From assembly GCF_002585305.1 (NCBI RefSeq), contig NZ_NUNF01000031.1, forward strand, positions 22,572 to 74,187: a DNA stretch of 51,616 bases, read 5' to 3'. The notes under the pieces were generated by a model. It was not told the DNA's origin. It searched no databases and saw only the letters and a program-made list of their open reading frames with translations. A program made the position numbers and the translations under genes. Positions 7,257 through 15,517 of this stretch are shown here, piece by piece. Position 1 is the first letter of the stretch. Every line of letters starts with the position of its first letter. This DNA comes from Bacillus sp. AFS037270. Its GTDB lineage: Bacteria; Bacillota; Bacilli; Bacillales_B; DSM-18226.

Positions 7257-8492
7257 ATGATGGAATTCGGAGCCCTGATTAAATACTATCGAACCCAACG
7301 AGGAATGACCCAAACGGAGCTTGCAAAAGGAATATGCTCCGTTCCGCATTTAAGTAAAATTGAAAACAATTCAAAAGAAGCCAACGAAGAAACGATCGCC
7401 CTTTTACTTGAACGGCTCAGCATTAGCCTTGAAGAAATGGAAGAGAAAGAAGAAGAAATCAAACACCTTATTAGAGATGTAAATAATAAAATAAATTTCT
7501 ACCTTAAAGAAGAAGTAGATGAAATCTATCAAAAATTAAAAAATAGGGAGCACCTCACCCCATTCTCTAAACATATTTATATTTGGGAGTTAACGAAATA
7601 TCGCTATCTTCTCTTTAAAAGAAAAATTGGGGAAGCTGAGTCACAAAGGGACTTATTATTTAAGCAAAAGAAAAAATTTTCCCAACATGAAAGCTATTTA
7701 TTTCGCTATTATAATGCGATATTCTTAATTTTAAAAGGACAGTTTAAAAACGCCGATGATATCCTTGATACATTGTACATAGAGAATGATCATGATACAA
7801 CAAGCGGCGAATTCCTTTATCATCGAGCACTTGTAAAAAGCTCTCGTGAACAGTCGGGACATGCCATTCATTTTGGGAAGATGGCACTGCAGATTTTTAT
7901 GAACCAGCACAACTTTTTGCGTATTTTGCATACGTTAATGCTCTTAGGCATAAGTTACACTCACTCGAAAATTTACGAGGAAGCAGAAGGGTGTTTTCAG
8001 CATTTAATTCGAAATGCAGAATTGTTAAAGGAAGAAGAAATGCTGCCGCAGATTTATCATAACATGGGCTTTTTACAAAATAAAATGAACAATGACAGGG
8101 AAGCACTGATCTATTATGAAAAAAGTTTGGCATTACAGACTAACGTAAACCAGCACTATTTAGTTACGCTCTATTCCATTGGAGAAATTTATTTCTCCCT
8201 TCAATTCACAGAAAAAGCAAAAAAATGCTTACAGGAAGTCTTTTCACTATCGAAAGAGTTAGGAAATAAGAGATATCGCCTCTTGGCAGAATTTTATTTA
8301 TTTCATATGGCTTCACCGCAAAAAGCGTTTAAATACTTAGAAACAAAGGTCATTCCTTATTTTGAGGAAATAAGTGAACAGAACGATTACCTTACCCGTT
8401 TTTATAAAATGTTAGCTGATTATTTCAATGAAAATGGGATGGTTCACAAAGCAGTCAGCTATCTAAATAAAATTACAGGAGGAATAGTATGA
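7257..8492 (+). CDS. RRNPP quorum-sensing receptor/transcription factor (NprR-like HTH + TPR)
   Basis: The product has 411 residues from the ATG at 7257 (an adjacent ATG at 7260 is equally possible; AAAGG lies about 12 bases upstream). An N-terminal XRE-type HTH (about 4-60; RGMTQTELAKGICSVPHLSK) is followed by helical TPR-like repeats to the C-terminus, for example AEGCFQHLIRNAELL and REALIYYEKSLALQ. This is the layout and length of NprR/PlcR receptors, which bind a re-imported peptide and switch DNA binding. The GICSV.HLSKIE segment recalls NprR. The stop codon overlaps the start of a secreted pro-peptide gene (ATGA), so receptor and signal are translationally coupled. Target genes are not known. 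The secreted protease upstream is a candidate. Confidence 0.88.
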   Translation: MMEFGALIKYYRTQRGMTQTELAKGICSVPHLSKIENNSKEANEETIALLLERLSISLEEMEEKEEEIKHLIRDVNNKINFYLKEEVDEIYQKLKNREHLTPFSKHIYIWELTKYRYLLFKRKIGEAESQRDLLFKQKKKFSQHESYLFRYYNAIFLILKGQFKNADDILDTLYIENDHDTTSGEFLYHRALVKSSREQSGHAIHFGKMALQIFMNQHNFLRILHTLMLLGISYTHSKIYEEAEGCFQHLIRNAELLKEEEMLPQIYHNMGFLQNKMNNDREALIYYEKSLALQTNVNQHYLVTLYSIGEIYFSLQFTEKAKKCLQEVFSLSKELGNKRYRLLAEFYLFHMASPQKAFKYLETKVIPYFEEISEQNDYLTRFYKMLADYFNENGMVHKAVSYLNKITGGIV

Positions 8493-8635
8493 AAAAAATG
8501 GCTGTCCTATTACTTTCAGTTTCATTCCTTGTTCTTTTCGCATCCAATAACGCTGTAAAAAGCGAATCTGTGTCCAATACTCATAACTATGCTTACGTAG
8601 GGCCACAAGGTCCTCCTATTTTGCCTCCAGTATGA
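8489..8635 (+). CDS. Secreted signalling pro-peptide (NprX/PapR-type), 48 aa
   Basis: The ATG has CAGGAGGA 4-5 bases upstream and overlaps the receptor stop codon. The product has a Sec-type signal: MKKMAVLLLSVSFLVLFAS, then a polar linker and a C-terminus reading YVGPQGPPILPPV. Size, position directly after an HTH-TPR receptor, signal peptide and short exported tail are the defining traits of RRNPP pheromone precursors. By analogy the mature peptide is probably 5-10 residues from the C-terminus, trimmed outside the cell and re-imported by an oligopeptide permease. The Pro-rich end differs from the NprX (SKPDIVG) and PapR (LPFEF) signals I remember. A strong terminator follows. Confidence 0.85.
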   Translation: MKKMAVLLLSVSFLVLFASNNAVKSESVSNTHNYAYVGPQGPPILPPV

Positions 8636-8669
8636 TGATAATATAAAAAAATCCCTGACCTCTGAAGTG

Positions 8670-8715
8670 AACCCCTTAAGTTGGCCTAAAAAATCCAACT
8701 TAAGGGGTTTTTTTA
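8670..8715 (+). terminator. Terminator of the receptor/pro-peptide operon
   Basis: A perfect 15-bp stem, AACCCCTTAAGTTGG pairing with CCAACTTAAGGGGTT, is followed by a run of T residues. Confidence 0.95.
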
Positions 8716-8787
8716 TTTCACTGGAATGAATGACAATGAAAGGAAGAAAATAAGCGAAAAGTTACTTTTAGAGGAGTCCATTTTTCA

Positions 8788-9963
8788 ATGATACGTGTAA
8801 CAGAGTTTGAGCAAGATAAACAAATTTGTATGCATTATGAAGATGACCATGATCGATTTCACGGGGCGGTTGTTCCGCCGATATTTCAAAACACATTATT
8901 TACTTATCCAACATTGGGTGAGCTGGTGAATGCTGTTCAGTCAGAAAAACATCATTATGTGTATGGAAGAGGAACCAATCCTACGGTTGAAATTGTTGAA
9001 AAGAAATTAGCAGCGTTGGAACGCGGGGAAGAATGCAAGACATTTTCATCAGGAATGGCGGCAATCAGCGCAGCCATTATGAATAGTATTCAGAGTGGAG
9101 ACCATATCATTTGCGTCAGTAATTTATATTACTCGACGATGGAACTTCTAAAATATTTAGGAAAGTTTAATATAAGTCATTCGGTTGTATATTCTACTAA
9201 TACCGAGGAGATTTCACAGGCGATCCAATCCAACACCAAAGTCATCTTTCTCGAAAGCCCAACGGATATGACCTTCCGATTAATCGATCTTGCGGAGGTC
9301 AGTAAGCTGGCAAAGGTAAACGGAATTCGTACCATTATCGATAATACTTGGGCAACTCCATTATTTCAAAAACCACTAACATTCGGAATCGATATAGTGG
9401 TCCATTCAGCCTCTAAATATCTTGGCGGCCATAGTGATGTTCTGGGCGGGGCTTTAATTACAAGTAAAAAAATTATGAACACATTATTTAATAAAGAATA
9501 CTTGCTAATGGGCGGGGCTTTGCCCCCATCTGAAGCATCGTTTTTGCTGAGAGGATTAAGAACATTACCGTTACGTATGGTGAACCATCAGGAAAATGCT
9601 GTAAAAGTGGCAGAGTATTTGGAGACTCATCCCAGAGTTGCCAAGGTTCATTTTCCCGCTCTTGAATCCCATCCCGATTATGAGTTGGGTCAAAAACAGT
9701 TATCTGGCTATAGTGGATTAATGAGTTTGGAACTAGCAATAGCCAATTACCGCCAAGTGGAAAAAGTCATTAACAAAATGAAGGCATTTAAGGTAGGGGT
9801 TTCCTGGGGTTCGTTCGAAAGCCTTGTATTATCTCCAAACATTAGCAGCAATGAAGGGCAGCTGCTTAAGGAACACATAAGTCCGGGAACGATCCGTCTG
9901 GCAGTCGGGCTTGAGGATGTGAATGTTTTAATTCGTGATTTAGAGCAGTCACTTAATGATTAA
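8788..9963 (+). CDS. Cys/Met-metabolism PLP enzyme (cystathionine gamma-synthase / gamma-lyase family)
   Basis: The product has 391 residues of the PLP fold type I trans-sulfuration family. The Schiff-base lysine is K210 in VVHSASKYLGGHSD. YGRGTNPTV (about 59-67) and SSGMAAIS (87-94) are the cofactor-phosphate and ring contacts, and D186 in IDNTWATP binds the pyridine nitrogen. AGAGGAG lies 10 bases before the ATG. It differs from MetI and MetC encoded at 24.6-26.9 kb (NTWATP instead of NTF), so it is a third paralogue. Beta-lyase, gamma-lyase and gamma-synthase activities cannot be separated by eye. No S-box is seen upstream. Confidence 0.85.
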   Translation: MIRVTEFEQDKQICMHYEDDHDRFHGAVVPPIFQNTLFTYPTLGELVNAVQSEKHHYVYGRGTNPTVEIVEKKLAALERGEECKTFSSGMAAISAAIMNSIQSGDHIICVSNLYYSTMELLKYLGKFNISHSVVYSTNTEEISQAIQSNTKVIFLESPTDMTFRLIDLAEVSKLAKVNGIRTIIDNTWATPLFQKPLTFGIDIVVHSASKYLGGHSDVLGGALITSKKIMNTLFNKEYLLMGGALPPSEASFLLRGLRTLPLRMVNHQENAVKVAEYLETHPRVAKVHFPALESHPDYELGQKQLSGYSGLMSLELAIANYRQVEKVINKMKAFKVGVSWGSFESLVLSPNISSNEGQLLKEHISPGTIRLAVGLEDVNVLIRDLEQSLND

Positions 9964-9991
9964 AGTCCAAATAGGAAGCAGGTGATGTTAA

Positions 9992-10165
9992 ATGAATGAT
10001 CAAGAACAGCATCGACTCTTTGAGGATGAAAAATGGGAAAAAGAGACGATGAAAAAGCTTTATGGTGTAGAACCAGAAATGACTCTGCAAACAGCAAGGT
10101 TCGCAACAACGGAAAATCCGCTTCTAACGGAATATTACCAAGATCGATGTAATGATGAACAATAA
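9992..10165 (+). CDS. Small acidic protein, 57 aa, unknown function
   Basis: The ATG follows GCAGGTGATGTTAA. The product begins MNDQEQHRLFEDEKWEKETM and ends CNDEQ, is strongly charged and has no membrane segment. It starts 28 bases after the PLP enzyme stop codon with no terminator between, so the two are probably co-transcribed. No family is recognised. Confidence 0.55.
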   Translation: MNDQEQHRLFEDEKWEKETMKKLYGVEPEMTLQTARFATTENPLLTEYYQDRCNDEQ

Positions 10166-10244
10166 GCCTGAATGAAATGAATCCGATATTGGGTATCCTA
10201 ATATCATGTGTTTGTACTTTAAGTAGAGGCTAAGGAGGATTTTC

Positions 10245-10643
10245 ATGGAATCATTTGTTGTTGGGTTTCACCAGGAAGATAATGTAGACAGCATGCAAAT
10301 ACAGAAAATAAATCAAGAGGAATTTAACAAAGCAACCGAGGGCGGGACAAGGCATTTATTTGAAGTTGATACGAATATAGGCCTTTTTGTCTTTTTTGAC
10401 GCTGCTGACATTGATGGAAATCTTTCTTACATGGTCTTACAATATGAAGACGACAATGAAGACCCAGTCGGCTGTTATTCCTTTCAATTGAAGGACTTCT
10501 ATGAATTTATGGCGCTTTTCTTAAATGACCTTGAATTCAACGAGGAAACAGAAGAGGAAGAAGAACAAGAATATGGCCCGATTCATCATCTAGCCCATTT
10601 ACTGTTTCATATTGTCGAAGCAGGCAAAGATCTTAAAGTTTAA
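10245..10643 (+). CDS. Conserved cytosolic protein of unknown function, 132 aa
   Basis: CTAAGGAGG lies 7 bases before the ATG. The product is acidic with alternating beta and helix (MESFVVGFHQEDNVDSM...), a Glu-rich run near residue 103 and a C-terminal His-rich helix (HHLAHLLFH). No signal or membrane segment is present. It resembles Bacillus proteins annotated only as cytosolic proteins. Function is unknown. Confidence 0.7.
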   Translation: MESFVVGFHQEDNVDSMQIQKINQEEFNKATEGGTRHLFEVDTNIGLFVFFDAADIDGNLSYMVLQYEDDNEDPVGCYSFQLKDFYEFMALFLNDLEFNEETEEEEEQEYGPIHHLAHLLFHIVEAGKDLKV

Positions 10644-10687
10644 AAAACAAAGGCACTGACCGGTTCGAGGTCAGTGCTTTGTTTTTT
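10642..10687. terminator. Bidirectional terminator
   Basis: AAAGGCACTGACC and GGTCAGTGCTTT form a stem flanked by A on the left and T on the right, so it can stop both the 132-aa gene (plus strand) and the drug exporter gene (minus strand). Confidence 0.88.
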
Positions 10688-12204
10688 CAACCTTTTGCTG
10701 GCTTCTTGCTTACTTCTACGCGGGCGTTCCCCATAAATATAATCGTAATCGCAGCAAGAGCGATTGGAATCAATGTTAGTATAAAGGTGTGTGTGATGGA
10801 ATAAGACATAGCTTGAACAATTTTATCTAAGATAAACTCCGGGATTTTTGCCCGTTCACTTGCTTGGAAAATTTGCCGGGGGTCACCCATTTGAAATTGC
10901 TGTCCGCCCCCGCCTTGCATACCTTTAAAGGCTTCCTTTAATTTATCAGTAAACAGATTACCTTGCAGGGTACCAAAAATGGTTACCCCAAGTGTCATCC
11001 CAAAGGAACGTAAAAAGGAATTAGTTGAATTAGCCGTTCCCCGGTATTGCGGCTCCAAATTGTGCATCGAGGCAGTGGGCAGCAAGGAGAAGGAAAAGCC
11101 GACCCCAAAACCAACCAAAATCATATAAATCGTTAGTAAATAACGGGCGGTGTCAACCGTCATCGTTCCAAGTAAATACATCCCGGCCACATAGGAAATA
11201 ATCGATAATATCATCAAATTACGGAAAGACGTTTTTGTTAAAAAGATCCCTCCAATTGAACTTCCTGCCACCGACCCTAACATCATCGGTGTTAAAATTA
11301 ATCCGGCATTCTTCGCTGTTCCCCCGTAAACGGCTTGAACAAAAATCGGAATAAACACAGTTAAGATGATAAATGTTCCGCCGTATAAGAAGGAAAGGAT
11401 CTGCGAGGTGGCAAACAAACGCCGTCTAAACAGCCAAAGTGGTAAAATAGGTTCTGCTGCCTTGAATTCGGCAATGAAGAAGGCCACAAAAAAGATAAAA
11501 AAGCTTGCAAATAAACTGATGATTTGCACAGAATCCCAATCATATTCCTTACCGCCTAATTCGAGAGCAAACATTAGACTCACGACCGAAATCACAAGTG
11601 TAATCGCACCGAGATAGTCAATTTTTTGTTTAGAATGCTGTAAGGATTCATGATAGTAACGAACAATTAAAATAATCGAAACAATACCAATTGGAACGTT
11701 TACATAAAAGACCCAATGCCAGCTAATGTAATCAGTTATATAAGCACCAAGTAATGGTCCTAGAACACTAGAGGCACCAAAAACGGCTCCGAGCAGACCG
11801 GTCATTTTTCCACGGTTTTCCGGCGGGAAAATGTCAAATACAATCGTAAAAGCAATCGGCATAAGTGCGCCGCCGCCAATTCCTTGGATGGCCCGGTAAA
11901 TACTTAACTGGACGATTGATTGGGCTATTCCACAAAGAGCAGACCCAATTAGAAAGACGATTAACCCAAAAAGAAAGAAACGTTTCCGTCCGTACATATC
12001 GGATAGCTTTCCGAAAATCGGCATCCCCGCCATGACGGCGACCATATAGGCAGAAGTGACCCAAACAAATTTGTCAAAGCCGCCGAGGTCTGAGACGATG
12101 GTTCCCATGGCGGTGGCGACAATCGTATTATCCATGGCCGCCATCAAAATCGCGAGCAAGAGCCCTGTCACAACGAGCTTTAAATTAGTACCTTGTTTAA
12201 TCAT
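10687..12204 (-). CDS. DHA2-family (EmrB/QacA-type) MFS multidrug exporter
   Basis: The product has 505 residues with about 14 membrane segments, which is typical of the DHA2 drug:H+ antiporters. D25 lies in the TM1 motif MAAMDNTIVATAMGTIV, motif A is GKLSDMYGRKRF (about 65-76), and motif C of the antiporters is seen around GASSVLGPLLGAY. AAAGGAG lies about 6 bases before the ATG. The gene has a sigma-A promoter upstream with an inverted repeat over the start point, implying control by a repressor, but no regulator gene adjoins it. It probably exports hydrophobic drugs or metabolites. The substrate is unknown. Confidence 0.92.
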   Translation of the reverse strand: MIKQGTNLKLVVTGLLLAILMAAMDNTIVATAMGTIVSDLGGFDKFVWVTSAYMVAVMAGMPIFGKLSDMYGRKRFFLFGLIVFLIGSALCGIAQSIVQLSIYRAIQGIGGGALMPIAFTIVFDIFPPENRGKMTGLLGAVFGASSVLGPLLGAYITDYISWHWVFYVNVPIGIVSIILIVRYYHESLQHSKQKIDYLGAITLVISVVSLMFALELGGKEYDWDSVQIISLFASFFIFFVAFFIAEFKAAEPILPLWLFRRRLFATSQILSFLYGGTFIILTVFIPIFVQAVYGGTAKNAGLILTPMMLGSVAGSSIGGIFLTKTSFRNLMILSIISYVAGMYLLGTMTVDTARYLLTIYMILVGFGVGFSFSLLPTASMHNLEPQYRGTANSTNSFLRSFGMTLGVTIFGTLQGNLFTDKLKEAFKGMQGGGGQQFQMGDPRQIFQASERAKIPEFILDKIVQAMSYSITHTFILTLIPIALAAITIIFMGNARVEVSKKPAKG

Positions 12205-12293
12205 ATCAATCTCCTTTTATTTTTCCGAAATGTAAATAGCGGGATAACCCGAGTGCTCCTTATCGTTTTTTAGTTTTTTTTGATGTTTAAATA

Positions 12294-12344
12294 CCTACTG
12301 GTAGGCTAAAATTAATTTTATTAATTGGGTTATAGAATTGTCAA
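12294..12344 (-). promoter_or_regulatory. Promoter of the DHA2 exporter with TetR-type operator
   Basis: On the minus strand TTGACA (12339-12344) and TAAAAT (12315-12320) are 18 bases apart. CCTAC-N2-GTAGG (12294-12305) lies just beyond the -10 box, over the expected start point. Such short inverted repeats are typical TetR-family operators of pump genes. Confidence 0.6.
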
Positions 12345-12393
12345 TTTAATTGTTAAGGGTACAGCATGTTAAAAGAAGGGATGAACATAAAAC

Positions 12394-13260
12394 ATGTATC
12401 AGCTTAAGGTTAGCAAAGAAAAGGAATTATCTGTTTATGAACTATATAATGAAACGTTAGGCAGCTGGCTAAGGGTTGCTCCAGACCGCGGCGGAATTAT
12501 TACTAGTTTTGGCGTAGAAAACGACGAGATTTTATTTTTAAATAAAGAGACTCTTTATGATCCTAAGAAAAATATTCGGGGCGGCATACCGATACTTTTC
12601 CCCATATCAGGACAGCTGGAAAATGGGGAGTATGAATGGAACGATAAGGTTTACAAAATGAAAAATCACGGCGTAGCCAGGAATCATTCTTGGGAAGTAA
12701 TCGATACAGATTTAAATGAAACAAAGGCCACGGTTACTATACGCTTAGTAAGCAATGAAGAAACAATGAGAGAATACCCATTTCAATTTGAAGTTATTTT
12801 TAGCTACACCATTACTAAAAATGAACTATTGATTGATCAAGTTTATCGGAATATTTCAGACGAGTCCATGCCGATCTATGCAGGTTTTCACCCATATTTT
12901 AAAACATCTAGTAAAGATTTGACCTATCAAACAGATGCGAAAACCTATTTAGATTATAATACTATGGAGGTAAATTCTTTTAACGATTCCTTGGATTTAA
13001 CGAATAAAAAGGAATCCTTAGTATTAATGGATAGTATGAAAAAGCAAATTTCATTTGAACTTCCTGAACTAAAGAAAAAAGTTACCATGAGATATGGAGA
13101 TGAATTTAAGTATATTGTGTTGTGGACAGAGGCAGAACAAGAATTTATTTGTGTAGAACCATGGATGGCCATGACCGATGAACTCAATAGGAAAGAAGAA
13201 TTAGTCATGGTTGAACCAGGTAATTCACTACATACATCATTAGTCATATCGGTCCAATAG
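12394..13260 (+). CDS. Aldose 1-epimerase family protein
   Basis: The product has 288 residues of the galactose-mutarotase beta-sandwich fold. RGGIPILFPISGQL (about 62-75), KNHGVARNHSW (about 89-99) and AGFHPYF (about 164-170) hold the conserved Arg and the His of the sugar pocket. It matches the LacX/YeaD-like branch that interconverts anomers of aldoses or sugar phosphates. AGAAGGGATG lies about 13 bases upstream, somewhat far. It is divergent from the drug exporter and closed by a bidirectional terminator. The sugar is not known. Confidence 0.82.
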   Translation: MYQLKVSKEKELSVYELYNETLGSWLRVAPDRGGIITSFGVENDEILFLNKETLYDPKKNIRGGIPILFPISGQLENGEYEWNDKVYKMKNHGVARNHSWEVIDTDLNETKATVTIRLVSNEETMREYPFQFEVIFSYTITKNELLIDQVYRNISDESMPIYAGFHPYFKTSSKDLTYQTDAKTYLDYNTMEVNSFNDSLDLTNKKESLVLMDSMKKQISFELPELKKKVTMRYGDEFKYIVLWTEAEQEFICVEPWMAMTDELNRKEELVMVEPGNSLHTSLVISVQ

Positions 13261-13278
13261 TGAATACATGATATATTT

Positions 13279-13307
13279 AAAAAACCTCCTGAAAAAAGGA
13301 GGTTTTT
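13279..13307. terminator. Bidirectional terminator
   Basis: AAAACCTCCT / AGGAGGTTTT with a 6-base loop of GAAAAA, flanked by A and T tracts. It serves the epimerase gene (plus) and the VOC gene (minus). Confidence 0.9.
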
Positions 13308-13312
13308 GACTA

Positions 13313-13696
13313 CTATCTTAGAAAGAATTCAACTTTTTCCCCGTCAGGACCATTCACAAAGAAATTACGATACCCGTTCGGAAGGGTAACGACTTCTTCA
13401 CTAATAAATGAAACGTCCAATCCCTTTAAACGGTTAAATTCCTCTTCAATATTATCTACTAAGAAAGCAATGTGGTTGACTTTCCCTTCCTCTGGAAGAT
13501 CTGGATTGCCACCATATACTAATTCCAATTCCGTTTCATCAGAACCATTGAAGCCAAGGAAGGCTAAGGTTAAAGCTCCATTATTAATGGTAAACTGATC
13601 CTTAAGGTCCATACCAACAATCTCTTGATAAAATGTCAGTGATGCATCTAAGTCTTTAACAAATACGCCAACGTGGTCCATCTTTTTAACAGCCAT
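13313..13696 (-). CDS. VOC-superfamily (glyoxalase/dioxygenase-like) protein
   Basis: The product has 127 residues from the ATG at 13696. The earlier ATG at 13702 lies only 2 bases from the AGGAG, whereas 13696 has 8. Two beta-alpha-beta-beta-beta modules are visible. The metal-ligand pattern resembles glyoxalase I: H6 in MDHVGVFV, E55 in ETELELVY, H72 in VNHIAFLV and E120 in EKVEFFL. The substrate is unknown. It ends 14 bases downstream of an FAD oxidoreductase gene and is probably co-transcribed with it. Confidence 0.82.
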   Translation of the reverse strand: MAVKKMDHVGVFVKDLDASLTFYQEIVGMDLKDQFTINNGALTLAFLGFNGSDETELELVYGGNPDLPEEGKVNHIAFLVDNIEEEFNRLKGLDVSFISEEVVTLPNGYRNFFVNGPDGEKVEFFLR

Positions 13697-13716
13697 TTTC
13701 ATTGCTCCTATGCTAA

Positions 13717-14280
13717 TTAAGATTTTAAAACATCATGGTCAACATAACGCTCACCATTGATTTCACTAATCACATTAATCGCAACTTTAGCACCGTCGCC
13801 AGCTGTAATGATGGTATGTACACTCACACCAGCAACCGTTCCAGCTGCCCAAATGCCGTCAATATTGGTTTTACCAGCTGCATCCACATCAAGGACAATT
13901 TTGATTCTTGGTTCAGTTCCTGGCTTTGTCTTAAGGCCAATCGTTTCAGCAAGTGTTACCAATGCTCCGGTTGCCACAATCACATGTTTTGCTTCATATT
14001 CATTTTGGTCCGTTACTACTTTAAAACTATCCTCGGTCTTTTTAACATCGGTAACAGTCGCTTCTACTAATTCAGCGCCGAATTTCGTTGCTTGCTTTTT
14101 ACCGATATCAATCAAATCTGGTCCAGTGATTTCGGAAACACCATAATGGTTCTCGATCCAAGCACGTTTAGTCATGCTTTTGTCATTGTCGACAACTAAA
14201 GTTTTTTTACCAGCTTTAGCTGTAAACAAAGCAGCACTAGCACCTGCAGCACCTGCTCCAATAATAACTACATCAAACAT
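13717..14280 (-). CDS. Short thioredoxin-reductase-like FAD protein without the NADPH domain
   Basis: The product has 187 residues from the ATG at 14280, which has GGAGGG 7-8 bases upstream. The N-terminal FAD-binding GAGAAGASAA (about 8-17) and the C-terminal GIWAAGT..SVHTIITAGDGAK of the thioredoxin-reductase family are present, but the whole central NADPH/CxxC domain (about 120 residues) is missing. The remaining halves join cleanly, so this looks like a natural short family rather than a damaged gene. Activity is uncertain: without the NADPH domain it cannot reduce thioredoxin alone. Confidence 0.8.
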   Translation of the reverse strand: MFDVVIIGAGAAGASAALFTAKAGKKTLVVDNDKSMTKRAWIENHYGVSEITGPDLIDIGKKQATKFGAELVEATVTDVKKTEDSFKVVTDQNEYEAKHVIVATGALVTLAETIGLKTKPGTEPRIKIVLDVDAAGKTNIDGIWAAGTVAGVSVHTIITAGDGAKVAINVISEINGERYVDHDVLKS

Positions 14281-14481
14281 CAAAATCCCTCCAATATTTA
14301 GTAATATTTCTAGCTTAGCGTAATTAAAAATGATTGTAAAATGAAGTGCTTACATTTTAGGGGGCTGGTGTACATAACAAGTTATGCTTTCTCTAAGGGG
14401 AAATTTTAAATCATTTAATACCCCCTTTAAATCGCTTTCAAAATCGTAATATATAGAAATCAAGGATAGGGGGCGGACAAT

Positions 14482-14640
14482 ATGTCGTTAATATCTAAGA
14501 TTCATTACAAATGGCATATAATGAGGAAAAACTATCATCAACTGTTATTGGATAGTTGTCTAGATTATAATTTGAAAAATAAAATAACAAAAAAGATTAC
14601 CTATCATGATGAAAAGATAAAACAGTTAAATTCGTTCTGA
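14482..14640 (+). CDS. Small basic protein, 52 aa, unknown function
   Basis: ATAGGGGGCGG lies about 5 bases before the ATG, and a terminator follows the stop. The product begins MSLISKIHYKWHIMRKNYHQ and is basic and helical with many His, Tyr and Lys residues. No membrane segment or named family is recognised. The 200 bases upstream hold no other gene. Confidence 0.55.
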   Translation: MSLISKIHYKWHIMRKNYHQLLLDSCLDYNLKNKITKKITYHDEKIKQLNSF

Positions 14641-14653
14641 AATATTGTATTTA

Positions 14654-14682
14654 GAAGCCTTCTGGTAACAGAAAGGCTTTTT
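14654..14682 (+). terminator. Terminator of the 52-aa gene
   Basis: AAGCCTTCTG / CAGAAAGGCTT (one bulged A) followed by TTTTC. Confidence 0.75.
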
Positions 14683-14716
14683 CGTATGAAGTGGGATTGC
14701 TTTGATGATTGCACTT

Positions 14717-14745
14717 TTGAGAAATTCCTTTAATAATTGTATTGT
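14717..14745 (+). promoter_or_regulatory. Sigma-A promoter of pxpBAC
   Basis: TTGAGA and TATTGT separated by 17 bases, 43 bases before pxpB. No clear operator is seen. Confidence 0.5.
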
Positions 14746-14788
14746 ACATATCTTCTAAAAAACAAATGATGAGAAATAGGGGATTACT

Positions 14789-15517
14789 ATGATCGAGATA
14801 AAATCACTTGGAGATTTAGCCATCCAAGTATCTTTTGGGAATCAAATTAATGAGGAGATACAAAGGGAAATCCAGCGATTTATTGCAGGTCTTAAAAAAG
14901 CAAAAATAAAGGGGATCATCGAGTGGGTGCATGCCTATTGTACGGTTGTTATTTACTATCAGCCAGAGATCATTAGCTATCACGTTTTAGAAAAAATCCT
15001 CAAAAGTAATTATTCTACTGCTGACAAAGTTGAGCGGGAAAAGGGGATCGTTTATGAAATACCTGTTTATTATGGCGGGAAAACCGGTCCTGACTTACCA
15101 TTTGTGGCCAGTTTTCATCAGCTAAGCGAGGAAAAGGTGATAAGCCTGCATACAAGTAAGGAGTACCTGATTTATATGATGGGATTTGTCCCGGGGTTTC
15201 CTTATTTGGGTGGGCTTCCACCAAGTCTCGCGGTTCCAAGACTTGAACATCCACGGCCAAGTGTGGAGGCAGGTGCGGTCGGAATTGGTGGGAATCAAAC
15301 AGGCATTTATCCCGCTGAGGTTCCGTCCGGCTGGCGCATTATAGGAATTACACCCGTTACTCTTTTTGACGTAAATCGTCCGTCACCGTTTCTCTTTTCG
15401 GCAGGAAACTATATCAAATTCCATTCGATCGATTTACAAGAGTATGAAAGAATCCAGCAATTAATTGCTAATAAAACATATGAGCTAAAAACATATAAAA
15501 AGGGAGAAGAAATATGA
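14789..15517 (+). CDS. pxpB: 5-oxoprolinase subunit PxpB (KipI-type)
   Basis: The product has 242 residues. The signature [16 protein letters not shown] (about 130-145) and [14 protein letters not shown] (about 155-168) define the PxpB/KipI family (cyclophilin-like C-terminal domain). With PxpC and PxpA it forms the ATP-dependent enzyme that opens 5-oxoproline to glutamate, a damage-repair step for cyclised glutamine. In B. subtilis KipI also inhibits the sporulation kinase KinA. The start has AATAGGGG upstream, and the stop overlaps pxpA by 4 bases (ATGA), so the genes are translationally coupled. Confidence 0.93.
   Translation: MIEIKSLGDLAIQVSFGNQINEEIQREIQRFIAGLKKAKIKGIIEWVHAYCTVVIYYQPEIISYHVLEKILKSNYSTADKVEREKGIVYEIPVYYGGKTGPDLPFVASFHQLSEEKVISLHTSKEYLIYMMGFVPGFPYLGGLPPSLAVPRLEHPRPSVEAGAVGIGGNQTGIYPAEVPSGWRIIGITPVTLFDVNRPSPFLFSAGNYIKFHSIDLQEYERIQQLIANKTYELKTYKKGEEI

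Noticed and set aside
8788..9963. Third methionine-pathway enzyme under an S-box
   Set aside because: The 70 bases upstream hold only the preceding terminator and a ribosome site; there is no riboswitch, so no link to SAM control is claimed.
13735..14146. Two plus-strand frames of over 100 aa
   Set aside because: Both lie antisense within the FAD oxidoreductase gene, have no ribosome sites and encode low-complexity Ser/Thr/Val-rich text typical of shadow frames.
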